Source: Duganella sp. CF402
Lineage (GTDB): Bacteria > Pseudomonadota > Gammaproteobacteria > Burkholderiales > Burkholderiaceae_D
Assembly: GCF_900109645.1 (NCBI RefSeq)
Contig: NZ_FOBG01000001.1
Location: 1,922,001-1,986,000 of the forward strand
DNA: 64,000 nucleotides
Reading direction: 5' to 3'
Shown: positions 43,848 through 52,847 of the stretch, in pieces
How the letters are laid out: each line of letters starts with the position of its first letter
Numbering within the stretch: the first letter of the stretch is position 1
Translations under genes and position numbers: made by a program
The notes under the pieces: generated by a model
Seen by the model: the letters and a program-made list of their open reading frames with translations, nothing else
Databases searched by the model: none
What the model was told of the DNA's origin: nothing

Positions 43848-44954
43848 TCAGGTTCGATTCGGCGCGGCGATGATTGCGGCTGCAATCGCGTCGCGCAGCG
43901 GCTTGGCGCGAAGCTGATCGTCGAACGGAGTCGGGCGCGTCTTCTGCCCATCCGTGCGCGGCGCCTCGTGCCAGGTCTGCAACCAGCTGGTGTGATCCGC
44001 CATGCCCCACATCAGGAAATCGCGGCACTGGCGATAACTGAGCGTCACATCCAGATAATCCTTGGCCATTGCCGCCACACCCGCATCACGCACCTTCACA
44101 TCGGCCGGCAGCTTGCGGTCGTTCACATCGAACTCCGTAATCAGCAGATCCAGTCCCATGCCGGTCACCTCATCGAGGAACTTGCGCCATTCCTGCTGGC
44201 CGTTCGCATTGCTGCTCTCATCCCACGAGCCGATATGGCTCTGCAAACCCAGCGCATGCACCGGCGTACCGCGCGATTTCAACTCATGCAGCAGCTTCAG
44301 CACACCGGCGCGATGCTTGGCGCTACCGGCGTCTTCGCGCATGTAATCGTTGTAGACCAGCTGCGCTTTCGGCGCGCGCTCAGAGGCCAGCCGGAACGAC
44401 AGATCGATCTGCTCCACCGCTCCCATACGCTCGGTGAATACATTCGAACGCAGGCCTCCGGTCTTCGGGTCCACCGCCTCATTCACCACGTCATAGCTGT
44501 GAATCGCATCACCGAAATGGTCGCACACGGCGATGATATGCTTGCGCAGCAGCGCTTCCGCCGCCTTGGCCGGCTGCGCACCGAAGTCATACCCATTGAC
44601 CCACTTCGGCAGCCACTTGGCCTCCTGCCAGACCAGATTATGGCCGCGCACCAGCATGCCCTGCTCCTTCGCCCATGCATACATCGCATCAGCCGGGCCG
44701 AAGTTGTACTGCCCCTGGCGCGGCTCCAATCCCTGCCACTTCCCTTCATTCTCCGCCACCAGCATATTGCACTCGCGCGCCATCAACGCCTTGTACGCAG
44801 GGTCACGGAAGTAGCGGCCGCCGATAGCGTTGCCAATATTGATACCTTTACGTTTGCCCAGTACCTTCAAGGGTTCCGGCATTTCTGCGGCGTGCAGCGG
44901 CGCTGCGCCGGTGGCGGCCATCATGGCGATAAAACTGCGGCGGGATATTTTCAT
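43848..44954 (-). CDS. GH10 endo-1,4-beta-xylanase, Tat-exported
   Basis: The 368-residue enzyme has a twin-arginine signal (SRRSFIAMM), then a single GH10 barrel. The acid/base is E159 (DVVNEAVD) and the nucleophile E274 (LLITEFDVND); NEGKWQGLEP and GRYFRD blocks are in place. The usual HTLVWH motif is HNLVWQ, a conservative variation. It has no carbohydrate-binding module. It makes xylo-oligosaccharides from xylan, feeding GH43, GH67 and GH3 enzymes. It starts divergently from the GH67 gene across the operator-like box at 45007-45020. Confidence 0.93.
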   Translation of the reverse strand: MKISRRSFIAMMAATGAAPLHAAEMPEPLKVLGKRKGINIGNAIGGRYFRDPAYKALMARECNMLVAENEGKWQGLEPRQGQYNFGPADAMYAWAKEQGMLVRGHNLVWQEAKWLPKWVNGYDFGAQPAKAAEALLRKHIIAVCDHFGDAIHSYDVVNEAVDPKTGGLRSNVFTERMGAVEQIDLSFRLASERAPKAQLVYNDYMREDAGSAKHRAGVLKLLHELKSRGTPVHALGLQSHIGSWDESSNANGQQEWRKFLDEVTGMGLDLLITEFDVNDRKLPADVKVRDAGVAAMAKDYLDVTLSYRQCRDFLMWGMADHTSWLQTWHEAPRTDGQKTRPTPFDDQLRAKPLRDAIAAAIIAAPNRT

Positions 44955-45006
44955 ATTGTCTGTCTCCTTATTTGGAATTGTTCACTAACATCGTGGCATA
45001 ATGAAA

Positions 45007-45020
45007 TGGTTACGCTAACA
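45007..45020. promoter_or_regulatory. Xyl-box-like operator, divergent promoter of GH10 / GH67 genes
   Basis: TGGTTACGCTAACA matches the published Xanthomonas xyl box (TGGTAGCGCTAACA) at 12 of 14 bases and shares CGCTAACA with the box at 38066-38079. It lies 16 bases before the GH67 start and 52 bases before the GH10 start. It is very probably bound by the LacI-family protein encoded at 47295. Confidence 0.7.
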
Positions 45021-45035
45021 TAATCTGGAGACACC

Positions 45036-47180
45036 ATGCGTTTTTTCTTGCCAGCGGCCCTGACGGCGCTGCTGCTGTCGCTCACCGCGACAGCTTTTGG
45101 AGCTGACGAAGACGGCTACGATTTGTGGCTGCGCTATCGCCCGCTGGAACGCGCCGCACAGCAGCGCGTGCAGGCGCAGGCCCGCAGCATCGTGCTGCCC
45201 GGCGCGCCCTCGCCAACCACTGACGCCGCGCTGGCGGAACTGAACAAAGGCTTGTCCGGCATGCTGGGACGAGCTCCATCCAATGCTACCGACGCGGCAC
45301 GCATCGCCGACGGCGCCCTGCTGCTCGCCACGCCAACTCGCCTGCCATCATTGACCGCCAACGACGCCGCGCTGCGCGCCGACCTGACTGCGCTGGGCAA
45401 CGAAGGCTACCTGCTGCGCGCCACCCGCGTGCAAGGCCATCCGGTCACGCTGATCGCCGCCAACACCGACATCGGCCTGCTGTACGGCGCCTTCGCCTGG
45501 CTGCGCGAAGCAGCCATCGGCAGCACGCTTAACGCATCCTCCGCACCCAAGCTGCAACTGCGCCTGCTTAACCACTGGGACAATCTGGATCGCACCGTGG
45601 AACGCGGCTACTCCGGCCAGTCGATCTGGGACTGGTGGGCGCTGCCTGACATCAAAGACCAGCGCTACACCGACTATGCCCGCGCCAACGCCTCGCTGGG
45701 CATCAACGGCACGGTGCTCAACAACGTCAACTCCAAGCCGGAAATCCTGACCGCGCCATTCATCGCCAAAGCCGCCGCCGTGGCCGACGTGCTGCGCCCC
45801 TACGGCATCAAGGTCTACCTGTCGGCCCGCTGGTCCACGCCGCTGGAACTGCACGAAACCAGCACCGCCGATCCGCTGGCGCCAGAAGTACAGCAATGGT
45901 GGAACAAAAAGGCCGATGAGATCTACAAAGCCATCCCCGACTTCGGCGGCTTCCTCGTCAAAGCCAACTCCGAAGGCCAGCCAGGCCCGCAGGACTACCA
46001 CCGCAACCACGCCGACGGCGCCAACATGCTGGCCGCAGCCGTCGCGCCGCACAAAGGCATCGTCATGTGGCGCGCCTTCGTATACGCGCCAAAAGGCGCG
46101 CATCTCGCCGACGACCGCGCCAAGCAGGCTTACGAAGAATTCAAGCCGCTGGACGGCGCCTTCGCCGCCAACGTGCTGGTGCAAGTGAAGAACGGCGCCA
46201 TCGACTTCCAGCCGCGCGAGCCCTTCCATCCGCTGTTCGGCGCCATGCCGAAAACCCCGTTGATGATGGAATTCCAGATCACCAAAGAGTATCTCGGCTA
46301 CGCCACCGACATGGCCTATCTCGGCACCATGTTTGAAGAAACGCTGGAAGCCGACACCCGCACTGGCAAGACCGTGGCGCAAACCCTGAGCGGCATGGCC
46401 GGCGTAGCCAACATCGGCAGCGATCGTAACTGGGCCGGCTCGCACTTCGACCAGGCCAACTGGTACGCCTACGGCAAACTGGCCTGGAATCCGAGCGCCA
46501 AGGCGCGCGACATCGCCGCCGAATGGGCAGCCCTCACATTCAGCCCGGATCAGCGCGTGGCCGCGGCAATCACCGACATGCTGATGATGTCGCGCGAAAC
46601 CGTGGTCAATTACATGACCCCACTCGGCCTGCATCACATCATGGGCACCAGCCACCATCACGGCCCGGCGCCGTGGGTCGACGACCTCGAACGTCCGGAC
46701 TGGAACCCGGTCTACTACCACCGCGCGGACCGCAACGGCATCGGCTTTAACCGCACCGCCAGCGGCAGCAACGCGCTCGAACAATATGCGCCGGAGGTCG
46801 CGCGCCAGTATGCAGACCCGCGCACCACGCCTGAACAACTGCTATTGTGGTTCCACCATCTGCCGTGGGATTACGCCATGCCATCCGGCCGTACCTTATG
46901 GGCCGAACTGCTGGCCCGCTACGACAAAGGCGTAGCTGACACAAAACAGCTGCACGCGCGCTGGCAGGCACTCAAGCCGCTGATCGACGCGCGCCGCTAC
47001 ACCGAGACCGAACAACGCCTCAAGCGCCAGATCGACAACGCCATCCTGTGGCGCGACGCCTGCATCGCCTACTTCCAGTCGGTCTCCGGCCTGCCGCTGC
47101 CTCCGGGCGTGGCAGCACCCGCCCATCCGCTTTCGTACTACAAGGCGCTGCGTTACCCGTACTCGCCGGGGCGCGGATAA
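45036..47180 (+). CDS. aguA: GH67 alpha-glucuronidase
   Basis: The 714-residue protein has a signal peptide (to about residue 22, ATAFGA-D) and matches GH67 in length and sequence. The catalytic acid is E313 (VKANSEGQPGPQDY); the two carboxylates acting as base correspond to D390 (NGAIDFQPRE) and E418 (EFQITKEYLG). It releases (4-O-methyl)glucuronic acid from the non-reducing end of aldouronic acids. Having both GH67 and GH115 covers terminal and internal side chains. GGAG lies 6 bases before the ATG, and the operator-like box is just upstream. Confidence 0.93.
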   Translation: MRFFLPAALTALLLSLTATAFGADEDGYDLWLRYRPLERAAQQRVQAQARSIVLPGAPSPTTDAALAELNKGLSGMLGRAPSNATDAARIADGALLLATPTRLPSLTANDAALRADLTALGNEGYLLRATRVQGHPVTLIAANTDIGLLYGAFAWLREAAIGSTLNASSAPKLQLRLLNHWDNLDRTVERGYSGQSIWDWWALPDIKDQRYTDYARANASLGINGTVLNNVNSKPEILTAPFIAKAAAVADVLRPYGIKVYLSARWSTPLELHETSTADPLAPEVQQWWNKKADEIYKAIPDFGGFLVKANSEGQPGPQDYHRNHADGANMLAAAVAPHKGIVMWRAFVYAPKGAHLADDRAKQAYEEFKPLDGAFAANVLVQVKNGAIDFQPREPFHPLFGAMPKTPLMMEFQITKEYLGYATDMAYLGTMFEETLEADTRTGKTVAQTLSGMAGVANIGSDRNWAGSHFDQANWYAYGKLAWNPSAKARDIAAEWAALTFSPDQRVAAAITDMLMMSRETVVNYMTPLGLHHIMGTSHHHGPAPWVDDLERPDWNPVYYHRADRNGIGFNRTASGSNALEQYAPEVARQYADPRTTPEQLLLWFHHLPWDYAMPSGRTLWAELLARYDKGVADTKQLHARWQALKPLIDARRYTETEQRLKRQIDNAILWRDACIAYFQSVSGLPLPPGVAAPAHPLSYYKALRYPYSPGRG

Positions 47181-47249
47181 GGCAATCTGGTTGCGCTACC
47201 ACGGTGGCCGCAATCCCTGCCCCGGCAGGCGGTCGCTTGTGGTAAAGTC

Positions 47250-47269
47250 TGAAGCTGAACATAGCTTCA
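47250..47269. promoter_or_regulatory. Inverted repeat upstream of the LacI-family gene
   Basis: TGAAGCT (47250-47256) and AGCTTCA (47263-47269) form a perfect 7-bp inverted repeat with a 6-base spacer, 25 bases before the regulator start. It may be a regulatory protein site or a weak transcription attenuator; it does not resemble the two xyl-box-like sites. Confidence 0.45.
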
Positions 47270-47294
47270 TTTAAAAACTAGATTACCAAGGCAG

Positions 47295-48380
47295 ATGACA
47301 AAGAATAAGGTTAAACCGGCGCCAGTACCGGCCGCGCAGAACCGCTCGCAGGCGCCCACGATGGCCGATGTGGCCAAACTGGCGGGCGTGTCCCCGATGA
47401 CGGTGTCTCGCGTGATGAACGGCGATACCAACGTTCGCGAAAAAACCCGCAACCGCGTCGATGCGGCCGTTGCTGCCCTCAATTACGTTCCCAATCAGGC
47501 CGCGCGCCGCCTCGCCGGATCACGCCCGATCCGCGTCGGCTTCCTGTACTCCAATCCGAGCGCGGGCTACCTGAGCGAATTCCTGGTCGGCTTGCTGAAT
47601 CAGGCCAGCCCTAACAACGTGCAGCTGGTGGTGGAAAAGTGCGAGGCCGATGAACACGGCGTCGAACAGGCGCGCCGTCTGATCGCCAATGGCGTGGACG
47701 GCATCATCCTGCCGCCGCCACTGTGCGACACGCGCAAGCTGATCGACCTGATCGCCGCTTCCGGCACCCCGGCCATCACGGTGGCCTGCGGCCAGCCGGA
47801 TCAGCGCATGGCCGGCGTCAGCATCGACGACTATCAAGCTGCATACGCCATGACCTGTCACCTGATCGCGCTGGGCCACCAGCGTATCGGCTTCGTCATC
47901 GGCCATCCGAACCAAAGCGCCAGTGCGCGCCGCCTGGCCGGCTTCAAGGCCGCCATCGCGGAGAAGAATGCGCAAAGCGCCAAAGAGCTGATCGTGCAAG
48001 GCCTGTTCACCTACCGCTCCGGCCTCGATGCGGCCGAGCAGTTGCTGGGACTTGAGCAGCGTCCGACCGCCATCTTCGCCAGCAATGACGACATGGCCGC
48101 CGCCGTGGTGGCGATCGCGCACCGCCTCGGCCTCGACGTGCCGGGCGACCTGACCGTGGCCGGCTTCGATGACACCGCACTTGCAACCACCATCTGGCCC
48201 GAGCTGACCACCGTGCGCCAGCCGATTACCGACATGGCGGAAGCCGCCGTGCAGTCGCTGGTGCGCCTGATCCGCGCCCAGCGCAACGGCACGCCGGAAG
48301 CGCCGGAACATGTCGTCATGGAGCACGCACTGATACGCCGCCAGTCCGATGCTGCCCCTCGTTTGCGGCCCAAACATTAA
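47295..48380 (+). CDS. LacI/GalR-family transcriptional regulator, probable xylan regulator
   Basis: The 361-residue protein has a LacI-type helix-turn-helix at residues 22-42 (TMADVAKLAGVSPMTVSRVMN), the hinge helix (NYVPNQAARRLAG) and a sugar-binding core of the periplasmic-binding-protein type (IRVGFLYSNPSAGYLSEFLVGLL, VAGFDDTALATTIWPELTTVRQP). A 21-residue extra N-terminal arm precedes the HTH. It probably represses the locus and is released by a xylose- or uronate-derived ligand. The two operator-like sites in the divergent promoters are its natural targets, by analogy with XylR of Xanthomonas and Caulobacter. GH67 lies upstream and a carboxylesterase 15 bases downstream. Confidence 0.9.
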   Translation: MTKNKVKPAPVPAAQNRSQAPTMADVAKLAGVSPMTVSRVMNGDTNVREKTRNRVDAAVAALNYVPNQAARRLAGSRPIRVGFLYSNPSAGYLSEFLVGLLNQASPNNVQLVVEKCEADEHGVEQARRLIANGVDGIILPPPLCDTRKLIDLIAASGTPAITVACGQPDQRMAGVSIDDYQAAYAMTCHLIALGHQRIGFVIGHPNQSASARRLAGFKAAIAEKNAQSAKELIVQGLFTYRSGLDAAEQLLGLEQRPTAIFASNDDMAAAVVAIAHRLGLDVPGDLTVAGFDDTALATTIWPELTTVRQPITDMAEAAVQSLVRLIRAQRNGTPEAPEHVVMEHALIRRQSDAAPRLRPKH

Positions 48381-48395
48381 AACCATATCGAGACA

Positions 48396-49925
48396 ATGAA
48401 CAAACTCCGTGTGTTGTTGATCGCCGCTAGTGTAATTTCCTCTTCCACCTACGCCGCAGACAGCAGCACACCGCGCGCAACCACCGCCGCAGGCGCGGTG
48501 AGCGGCGTGCAGGAGGCGTCCGGCGTCAAGTCGTTCAAGGGCATTCCTTACGCGGCGGCACCGGTCGGCAAGCTGCGCTGGGCTGCGCCGCAAGCGGCGG
48601 CCAAGTGGAAAGGCGTACGCAAGGCCGATCACTTCGCGGCGCGCTGCATGCAGCTGCCGCTGTTCAGCGACATGGTGTTCCGTTCCGACGGCGTGAGCGA
48701 GGACTGCCTGTACCTCAACGTCTGGACTCCGGCCAAATCCGCGAAAGAAAAGCTGCCAGTGCTGGTGTACTTCTACGGCGGCGGCTTCGCGGCGGGCGAC
48801 GGCTCCGAGCCGCGCTACGACGGCGAGAGCATGGCCGCCAAGGGCATCGTCACGCTGACGGTCAACTACCGCCTGAACGTGTTCGGCTTCATGGCACATC
48901 CTGAACTGACCAGGGAATCGCCGCACCACGCTTCCGGCAATTACGGCCTGATGGACCAGGCAGCGGCGCTGCAGTGGGTCCGCAAGAATATCGCGGCCTT
49001 CGGCGGCGATCCGGCGCGTGTGACCATTGCCGGCGAATCAGCCGGTTCGTTCTCGGTCAGCGCGCAGATGATCAATCCGCAGGCCAAAGGCCTGATCGCC
49101 GGCGCCATCGGCGAAAGCGGCTCGCTGCTTGGCCTGATGGCTCCTGCCCCTCTGGCGGCCGCCGAGCAGATGGGCGCCGCCTTCGCACAAGGAGCAGGCG
49201 CGCCAACGCTGAAAGAACTGCGCGCCCTGCCGGCCCAGCAGCTGCTGGATGCGACAAAAAAGCCGGGCGCATGGTTCTTTGCCATCCAGGACGGGTATGT
49301 GATTCCTCGCTCGCCGGTCGCCATCTATGCGGCAGGCGAACAAGCCAAAGTGCCTTTGCTGGCTGGCTGGAATTCGTATGAAGGCCATTATAAGCAAATC
49401 CTCGCCGATGCAGAGCCGACGCCTGAGAACTTCGCGGCTGCGCTGCAAAAGCTGTACGGCGACCAGGCCGCAGCAGCGCAGCAAGCCTATAGCGGCGACG
49501 TGAAGCAGGCCGCTACCGAACTGGCGAGTGACCGCTTCATCGGCTACGGCACCTGGAAGTGGATCGACTCCCACGCGCGCACCAGCGGCAAGCCGACCTA
49601 CCGTTATTACTACACCCGTCCGCGTCCCGGTCAGGAAGGCGCAGGCCACTCGGTGGAGATCGAGTACGCGATGGGCAACCTGGCAGGGAATAAAGTCTAT
49701 GCATGGACCGACGACGACCGCGCGCTGTCGGCGCAGATGCAGGACTACTTCGCCAACTTCATCAAGACCGGCAATCCTAACGGCGCCGGCTTGCCGGAAT
49801 GGCCGCAAGCCAGCGCCGGCAAGGGCTCGCGTCTGATGAAGCTCGACGTGCCATCGGCCGCCATCACCGCCACCGACGACGCGCACCAGCAGTTCCAGGA
49901 GACGCAAGTTAAGAAAGTTGAATAA
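48396..49925 (+). CDS. Type B carboxylesterase, exported (first copy)
   Basis: The 509-residue protein has a signal peptide (residues 1-20) and the alpha/beta-hydrolase plan of type B carboxylesterases: EDCLYLNVWTP, an oxyanion hole in YFYGGGFAAGD and the nucleophile S215 in GESAGS; the glutamate and histidine of the triad lie in the usual C-terminal region (GHSVEIEYAMGNL). In this locus it could remove acyl groups (acetyl, feruloyl) from xylan decorations, but the family is broad. It starts 15 bases after the LacI gene, on the same strand. A second copy is encoded at 59559. Confidence 0.82.
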   Translation: MNKLRVLLIAASVISSSTYAADSSTPRATTAAGAVSGVQEASGVKSFKGIPYAAAPVGKLRWAAPQAAAKWKGVRKADHFAARCMQLPLFSDMVFRSDGVSEDCLYLNVWTPAKSAKEKLPVLVYFYGGGFAAGDGSEPRYDGESMAAKGIVTLTVNYRLNVFGFMAHPELTRESPHHASGNYGLMDQAAALQWVRKNIAAFGGDPARVTIAGESAGSFSVSAQMINPQAKGLIAGAIGESGSLLGLMAPAPLAAAEQMGAAFAQGAGAPTLKELRALPAQQLLDATKKPGAWFFAIQDGYVIPRSPVAIYAAGEQAKVPLLAGWNSYEGHYKQILADAEPTPENFAAALQKLYGDQAAAAQQAYSGDVKQAATELASDRFIGYGTWKWIDSHARTSGKPTYRYYYTRPRPGQEGAGHSVEIEYAMGNLAGNKVYAWTDDDRALSAQMQDYFANFIKTGNPNGAGLPEWPQASAGKGSRLMKLDVPSAAITATDDAHQQFQETQVKKVE

Positions 49926-49947
49926 GTGGTTTGTATATTTTTGTATC

Positions 49948-49980
49948 AGCAGGTAATCGACTGAAAACCTGCTATACAAT
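49948..49980 (+). promoter_or_regulatory. Inverted repeat and -10-like box before the M1 peptidase gene
   Basis: AGCAGGT (49948-49954) and ACCTGCT (49967-49973) form an inverted repeat with a 12-base loop; TACAAT (49975-49980) follows and could be a -10 element for the operon starting at 50011. The repeat overlaps the expected -35 region, as a repressor site would. Confidence 0.4.
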
Positions 49981-50010
49981 TTATCCTCTTATCCAGAGGA
50001 ACAAACCCAC

Positions 50011-52356
50011 ATGCGCAAGAAAATTGGCTTCCTGGCCCTTTGCCTGACGGTGTCCGCCTACGCGGCGGAACCGTACGACGACAAGTTCCGTCAACTCGAC
50101 GAAATCCTGCCGACTCCTAACGTCTACCGCACCGCTTCCGGTGCGCCGGGCCATGCCTACTGGCAGCAGCGCGCCGACTACACCATCAGCGCCACGCTGG
50201 ACGAAGCCAAGCGCGCCCTCACCGGCAGCGAACAAATCACCTACCACAACAACTCGCCCGACACGCTGAGCTACCTCTGGGTGCAGCTGGACCAGAACAT
50301 CTACAAAAAGGATTCCGACGCCCGCATGATGCTCACCCAGCCTTCGCGCGAGGCGTGGGCCAAGTCGTCCTCGCCGGACGACGGCTACAAGTTCGAAGGC
50401 ATGCGCGGCATCCTGGCCGGAGGTGAATTCGACGGCGGCTTCAAGATCAAGAACGTGGGCGCGGACGGCAAGCCGCTCAAATACGTCATCAATCGCACCA
50501 TGATGCGCATCGACCTGCCGACGCCTTTGAAGCCGGGCCAGAAGTTCGCCTTCAATATCGACTGGTCCTACAACATCAACGAACAGCTGGTACTGGGCGG
50601 CCGTTCGGGCTTCGAGCACTTCGAGGAAGATAAGAACGACCTGTTCGAAATCGCCCAGTGGTTCCCGCGCATGGCGGCCTACTACGACGTGTATGGCTGG
50701 CAGCACAAGCAGTTCCTTGGCACCGGCGAGTTCACGCTGGAATTCGGCGACTACGATGTGCAGCTGACCGTGCCGGCCGACCACGTGGTGGCCTCCACCG
50801 GCGAACTGCAAAACCCGAACGATGTGCTGAGCGCCGTACAGCGCGAGCGTCTGGCCAAGGCGAAAACCGCAACCGCACCTGTCGTCATCGTCACGCAAGA
50901 AGAAGCCGCCAAGGCCGAGAAGTCGCACAGCAGCGCGACCAAGACCTGGCATTTCAAGGCGGCCAACGTGCGCGATTTCGCGTGGGCCTCGAGCCGCAAG
51001 TTCATCTGGGATGCGCAAGGCTACAAGAAGGATTCCACCGACGTGATGGCGATGTCCTACTATCCGAAGGAAGGCAATCCACTGTGGGGCAAGTACAGCA
51101 CCCAGGCCATCATCCACACCATCGACAAGTACAACAAGTACAGCTTCGACTACCCGTATCCAACCGCGATTTCGGTGAACGGCCCGGTGGGCGGCATGGA
51201 GTACCCGATGATCTCCTTTAACGGCCCGCGTCCAACCAAGGACAAGAAGACCGGTGAGCTGACCTGGTCGCAGCAGACCAAGTATGGTCTGATCGGCGTC
51301 ATCATCCACGAGGTAGGCCACAACTACTACCCGATGATCATCAACTCGGACGAGCGCCAGTGGACCTGGATGGATGAAGGCCTGAACACCTTCGTGCAAT
51401 ACCTCGCCGAGCAGGAATGGGAAGACAAGTACCCGTCGCGCCGTGGCGAGCCGCGCAACATCGTCGACTACATGCGCAGCCAGAACCAGGTGCCGATCAT
51501 GACCAACTCGGAGTCGCTGGTGCAGGTAGGCCCTAACGCCTACGCCAAGCCGGCCACCGGTTTGAACATCCTGCGCGAGACGATTCTCGGCCGCGAACTG
51601 TTCGATTACGCCTTCCGCGAATACGCGCAGCGCTGGAAGTTCAAGCGCCCTACCCCGGCCGATTTCTTCCGCACGATGGAAGACGCTTCCGGCACGGACC
51701 TCGACTGGTTCTGGCGCGGCTGGTTCTACACCACCGAGCCGGTGGACATCAGCATCGACGGCATCAGCGAATACGGTGTGAACACCAAGGATCCGGTCAA
51801 GGAAAAGGCCTGGAAGAAAGCGCAGAAAGACGCGCAGCCGATCTCCGTTTCCGAGCAGCGCAACAAGGCCCTGCCGAAGCGCCTGGACGACCATCCGGAG
51901 CTGAAGGACTTCTACAACGACCATGACGAGTTCACCGTCACCAACAAGGACCGCAACACCTACGCCGAAGCGATCGAAAAGCTGGAGCCGTGGGAGAAGA
52001 AGCTGCTGGATCAGGGCAAGCACCTGTACCTGGTGGACTTCTCCAACCTGGGCGGCATGGTGATGCCGCTGATCCTGGAGATTGAACTCAAGAGCGGTAA
52101 GAAGTACATCGAGCGCATTCCGGCCGAAGTATGGCGCTACAACTCGAAGAAGATCACCAAGTTGATCGTCACCGACGAACCGATGGTAGGCCTGACCCAG
52201 GACCCGTACTGGGAGACCGCCGATATCGACACGTCCAACAACGCGTGGCCGCGCAAGGTAACGCAGTCGCGTCTTGAACTGTTCAAGACCGAGCGTGACA
52301 AGAATAACCTGATGCGCGACTTCAATACGCCGTTGAAGAAGGACGAGAAGAAGTGA
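50011..52356 (+). CDS. M1-family zinc metallopeptidase, exported
   Basis: The 781-residue protein has a short signal peptide (KKIGFLALCLTVSAYA-A) and an M1 peptidase catalytic region: H433-E-V-G-H437, then NYYP, and the third zinc ligand E456 (WMDEGLNTF) at the correct 18-residue spacing. The exopeptidase motif GxMEN is present in the form VGGMEYP, with Tyr for Asn, so strict aminopeptidase specificity is uncertain. It probably trims peptides in the periplasm or outside. Its stop overlaps the next start (GTGA), and a TonB receptor follows, suggesting a peptide or peptide-ligand uptake operon. Confidence 0.85.
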   Translation: MRKKIGFLALCLTVSAYAAEPYDDKFRQLDEILPTPNVYRTASGAPGHAYWQQRADYTISATLDEAKRALTGSEQITYHNNSPDTLSYLWVQLDQNIYKKDSDARMMLTQPSREAWAKSSSPDDGYKFEGMRGILAGGEFDGGFKIKNVGADGKPLKYVINRTMMRIDLPTPLKPGQKFAFNIDWSYNINEQLVLGGRSGFEHFEEDKNDLFEIAQWFPRMAAYYDVYGWQHKQFLGTGEFTLEFGDYDVQLTVPADHVVASTGELQNPNDVLSAVQRERLAKAKTATAPVVIVTQEEAAKAEKSHSSATKTWHFKAANVRDFAWASSRKFIWDAQGYKKDSTDVMAMSYYPKEGNPLWGKYSTQAIIHTIDKYNKYSFDYPYPTAISVNGPVGGMEYPMISFNGPRPTKDKKTGELTWSQQTKYGLIGVIIHEVGHNYYPMIINSDERQWTWMDEGLNTFVQYLAEQEWEDKYPSRRGEPRNIVDYMRSQNQVPIMTNSESLVQVGPNAYAKPATGLNILRETILGRELFDYAFREYAQRWKFKRPTPADFFRTMEDASGTDLDWFWRGWFYTTEPVDISIDGISEYGVNTKDPVKEKAWKKAQKDAQPISVSEQRNKALPKRLDDHPELKDFYNDHDEFTVTNKDRNTYAEAIEKLEPWEKKLLDQGKHLYLVDFSNLGGMVMPLILEIELKSGKKYIERIPAEVWRYNSKKITKLIVTDEPMVGLTQDPYWETADIDTSNNAWPRKVTQSRLELFKTERDKNNLMRDFNTPLKKDEKK

Positions 52357-52847
52357 TTGCACGCCGCTTGCGCCTCGTTGTCGCTACCTTGCTGACTTTG
52401 GTCGGCATAGCCTCCCATGCCCACAACTTCCACACGGGCATAGCGGACATCAGCTACAACGAGCGCACCGGCAGCACCGAGATCGTGCACACCTACACCG
52501 CGCACGATCTCGCCACGCTGCTGACCAATCTATACGGCCGCCAGTTCGACCTTGGCCGCGCCGACAGCGAAGCGCCGCTGCGGCGCTACGTCGAGAAGCA
52601 ATTCACCATCGCCGACAAGGATGGCAAGCGCCTGCCGCTGCAATGGGTGGGCGTGACGGTGGATGCCGACAGCGTCGTCATCTTCCAGGAACTGCCAGGT
52701 GTAAAACTGACAAAAGGAAGCCGTATCCACAACGCTTTGCTGATAGACTTTCTGCCGTCGCAAAAAAATACCGTGAACCTGCAAACCGATGGCGCCACCA
52801 AAACCTTCTTCTTCGATCAAAGCAGCATCGATCAAATCGCCCCTTAA
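52353..52847 (+). CDS. DUF6702-type exported small protein
   Basis: The 164-residue protein has a signal peptide (residues 1-23, GIASHAHN) and a mature part with SYNERTGSTEIVHTYTAHDLATLL and a KNTVNLQTDGATKTFFF close, typical of the DUF6702 group in my reading. Members are frequently found next to M1 metallopeptidases, as here, and are of unknown role. A histidine-rich start to the mature protein (HAHNFHT) could bind metal. The start is GTG at 52353 overlapping the peptidase stop. The next gene starts inside this one (52789). Confidence 0.65.
   Translation: MIARRLRLVVATLLTLVGIASHAHNFHTGIADISYNERTGSTEIVHTYTAHDLATLLTNLYGRQFDLGRADSEAPLRRYVEKQFTIADKDGKRLPLQWVGVTVDADSVVIFQELPGVKLTKGSRIHNALLIDFLPSQKNTVNLQTDGATKTFFFDQSSIDQIAP

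Noticed and set aside
49981..52362. A 793-codon minus-strand frame opposite the M1 peptidase
   Set aside because: The plus strand carries HExxH-18x-E and a signal peptide; the minus frame has no domain.
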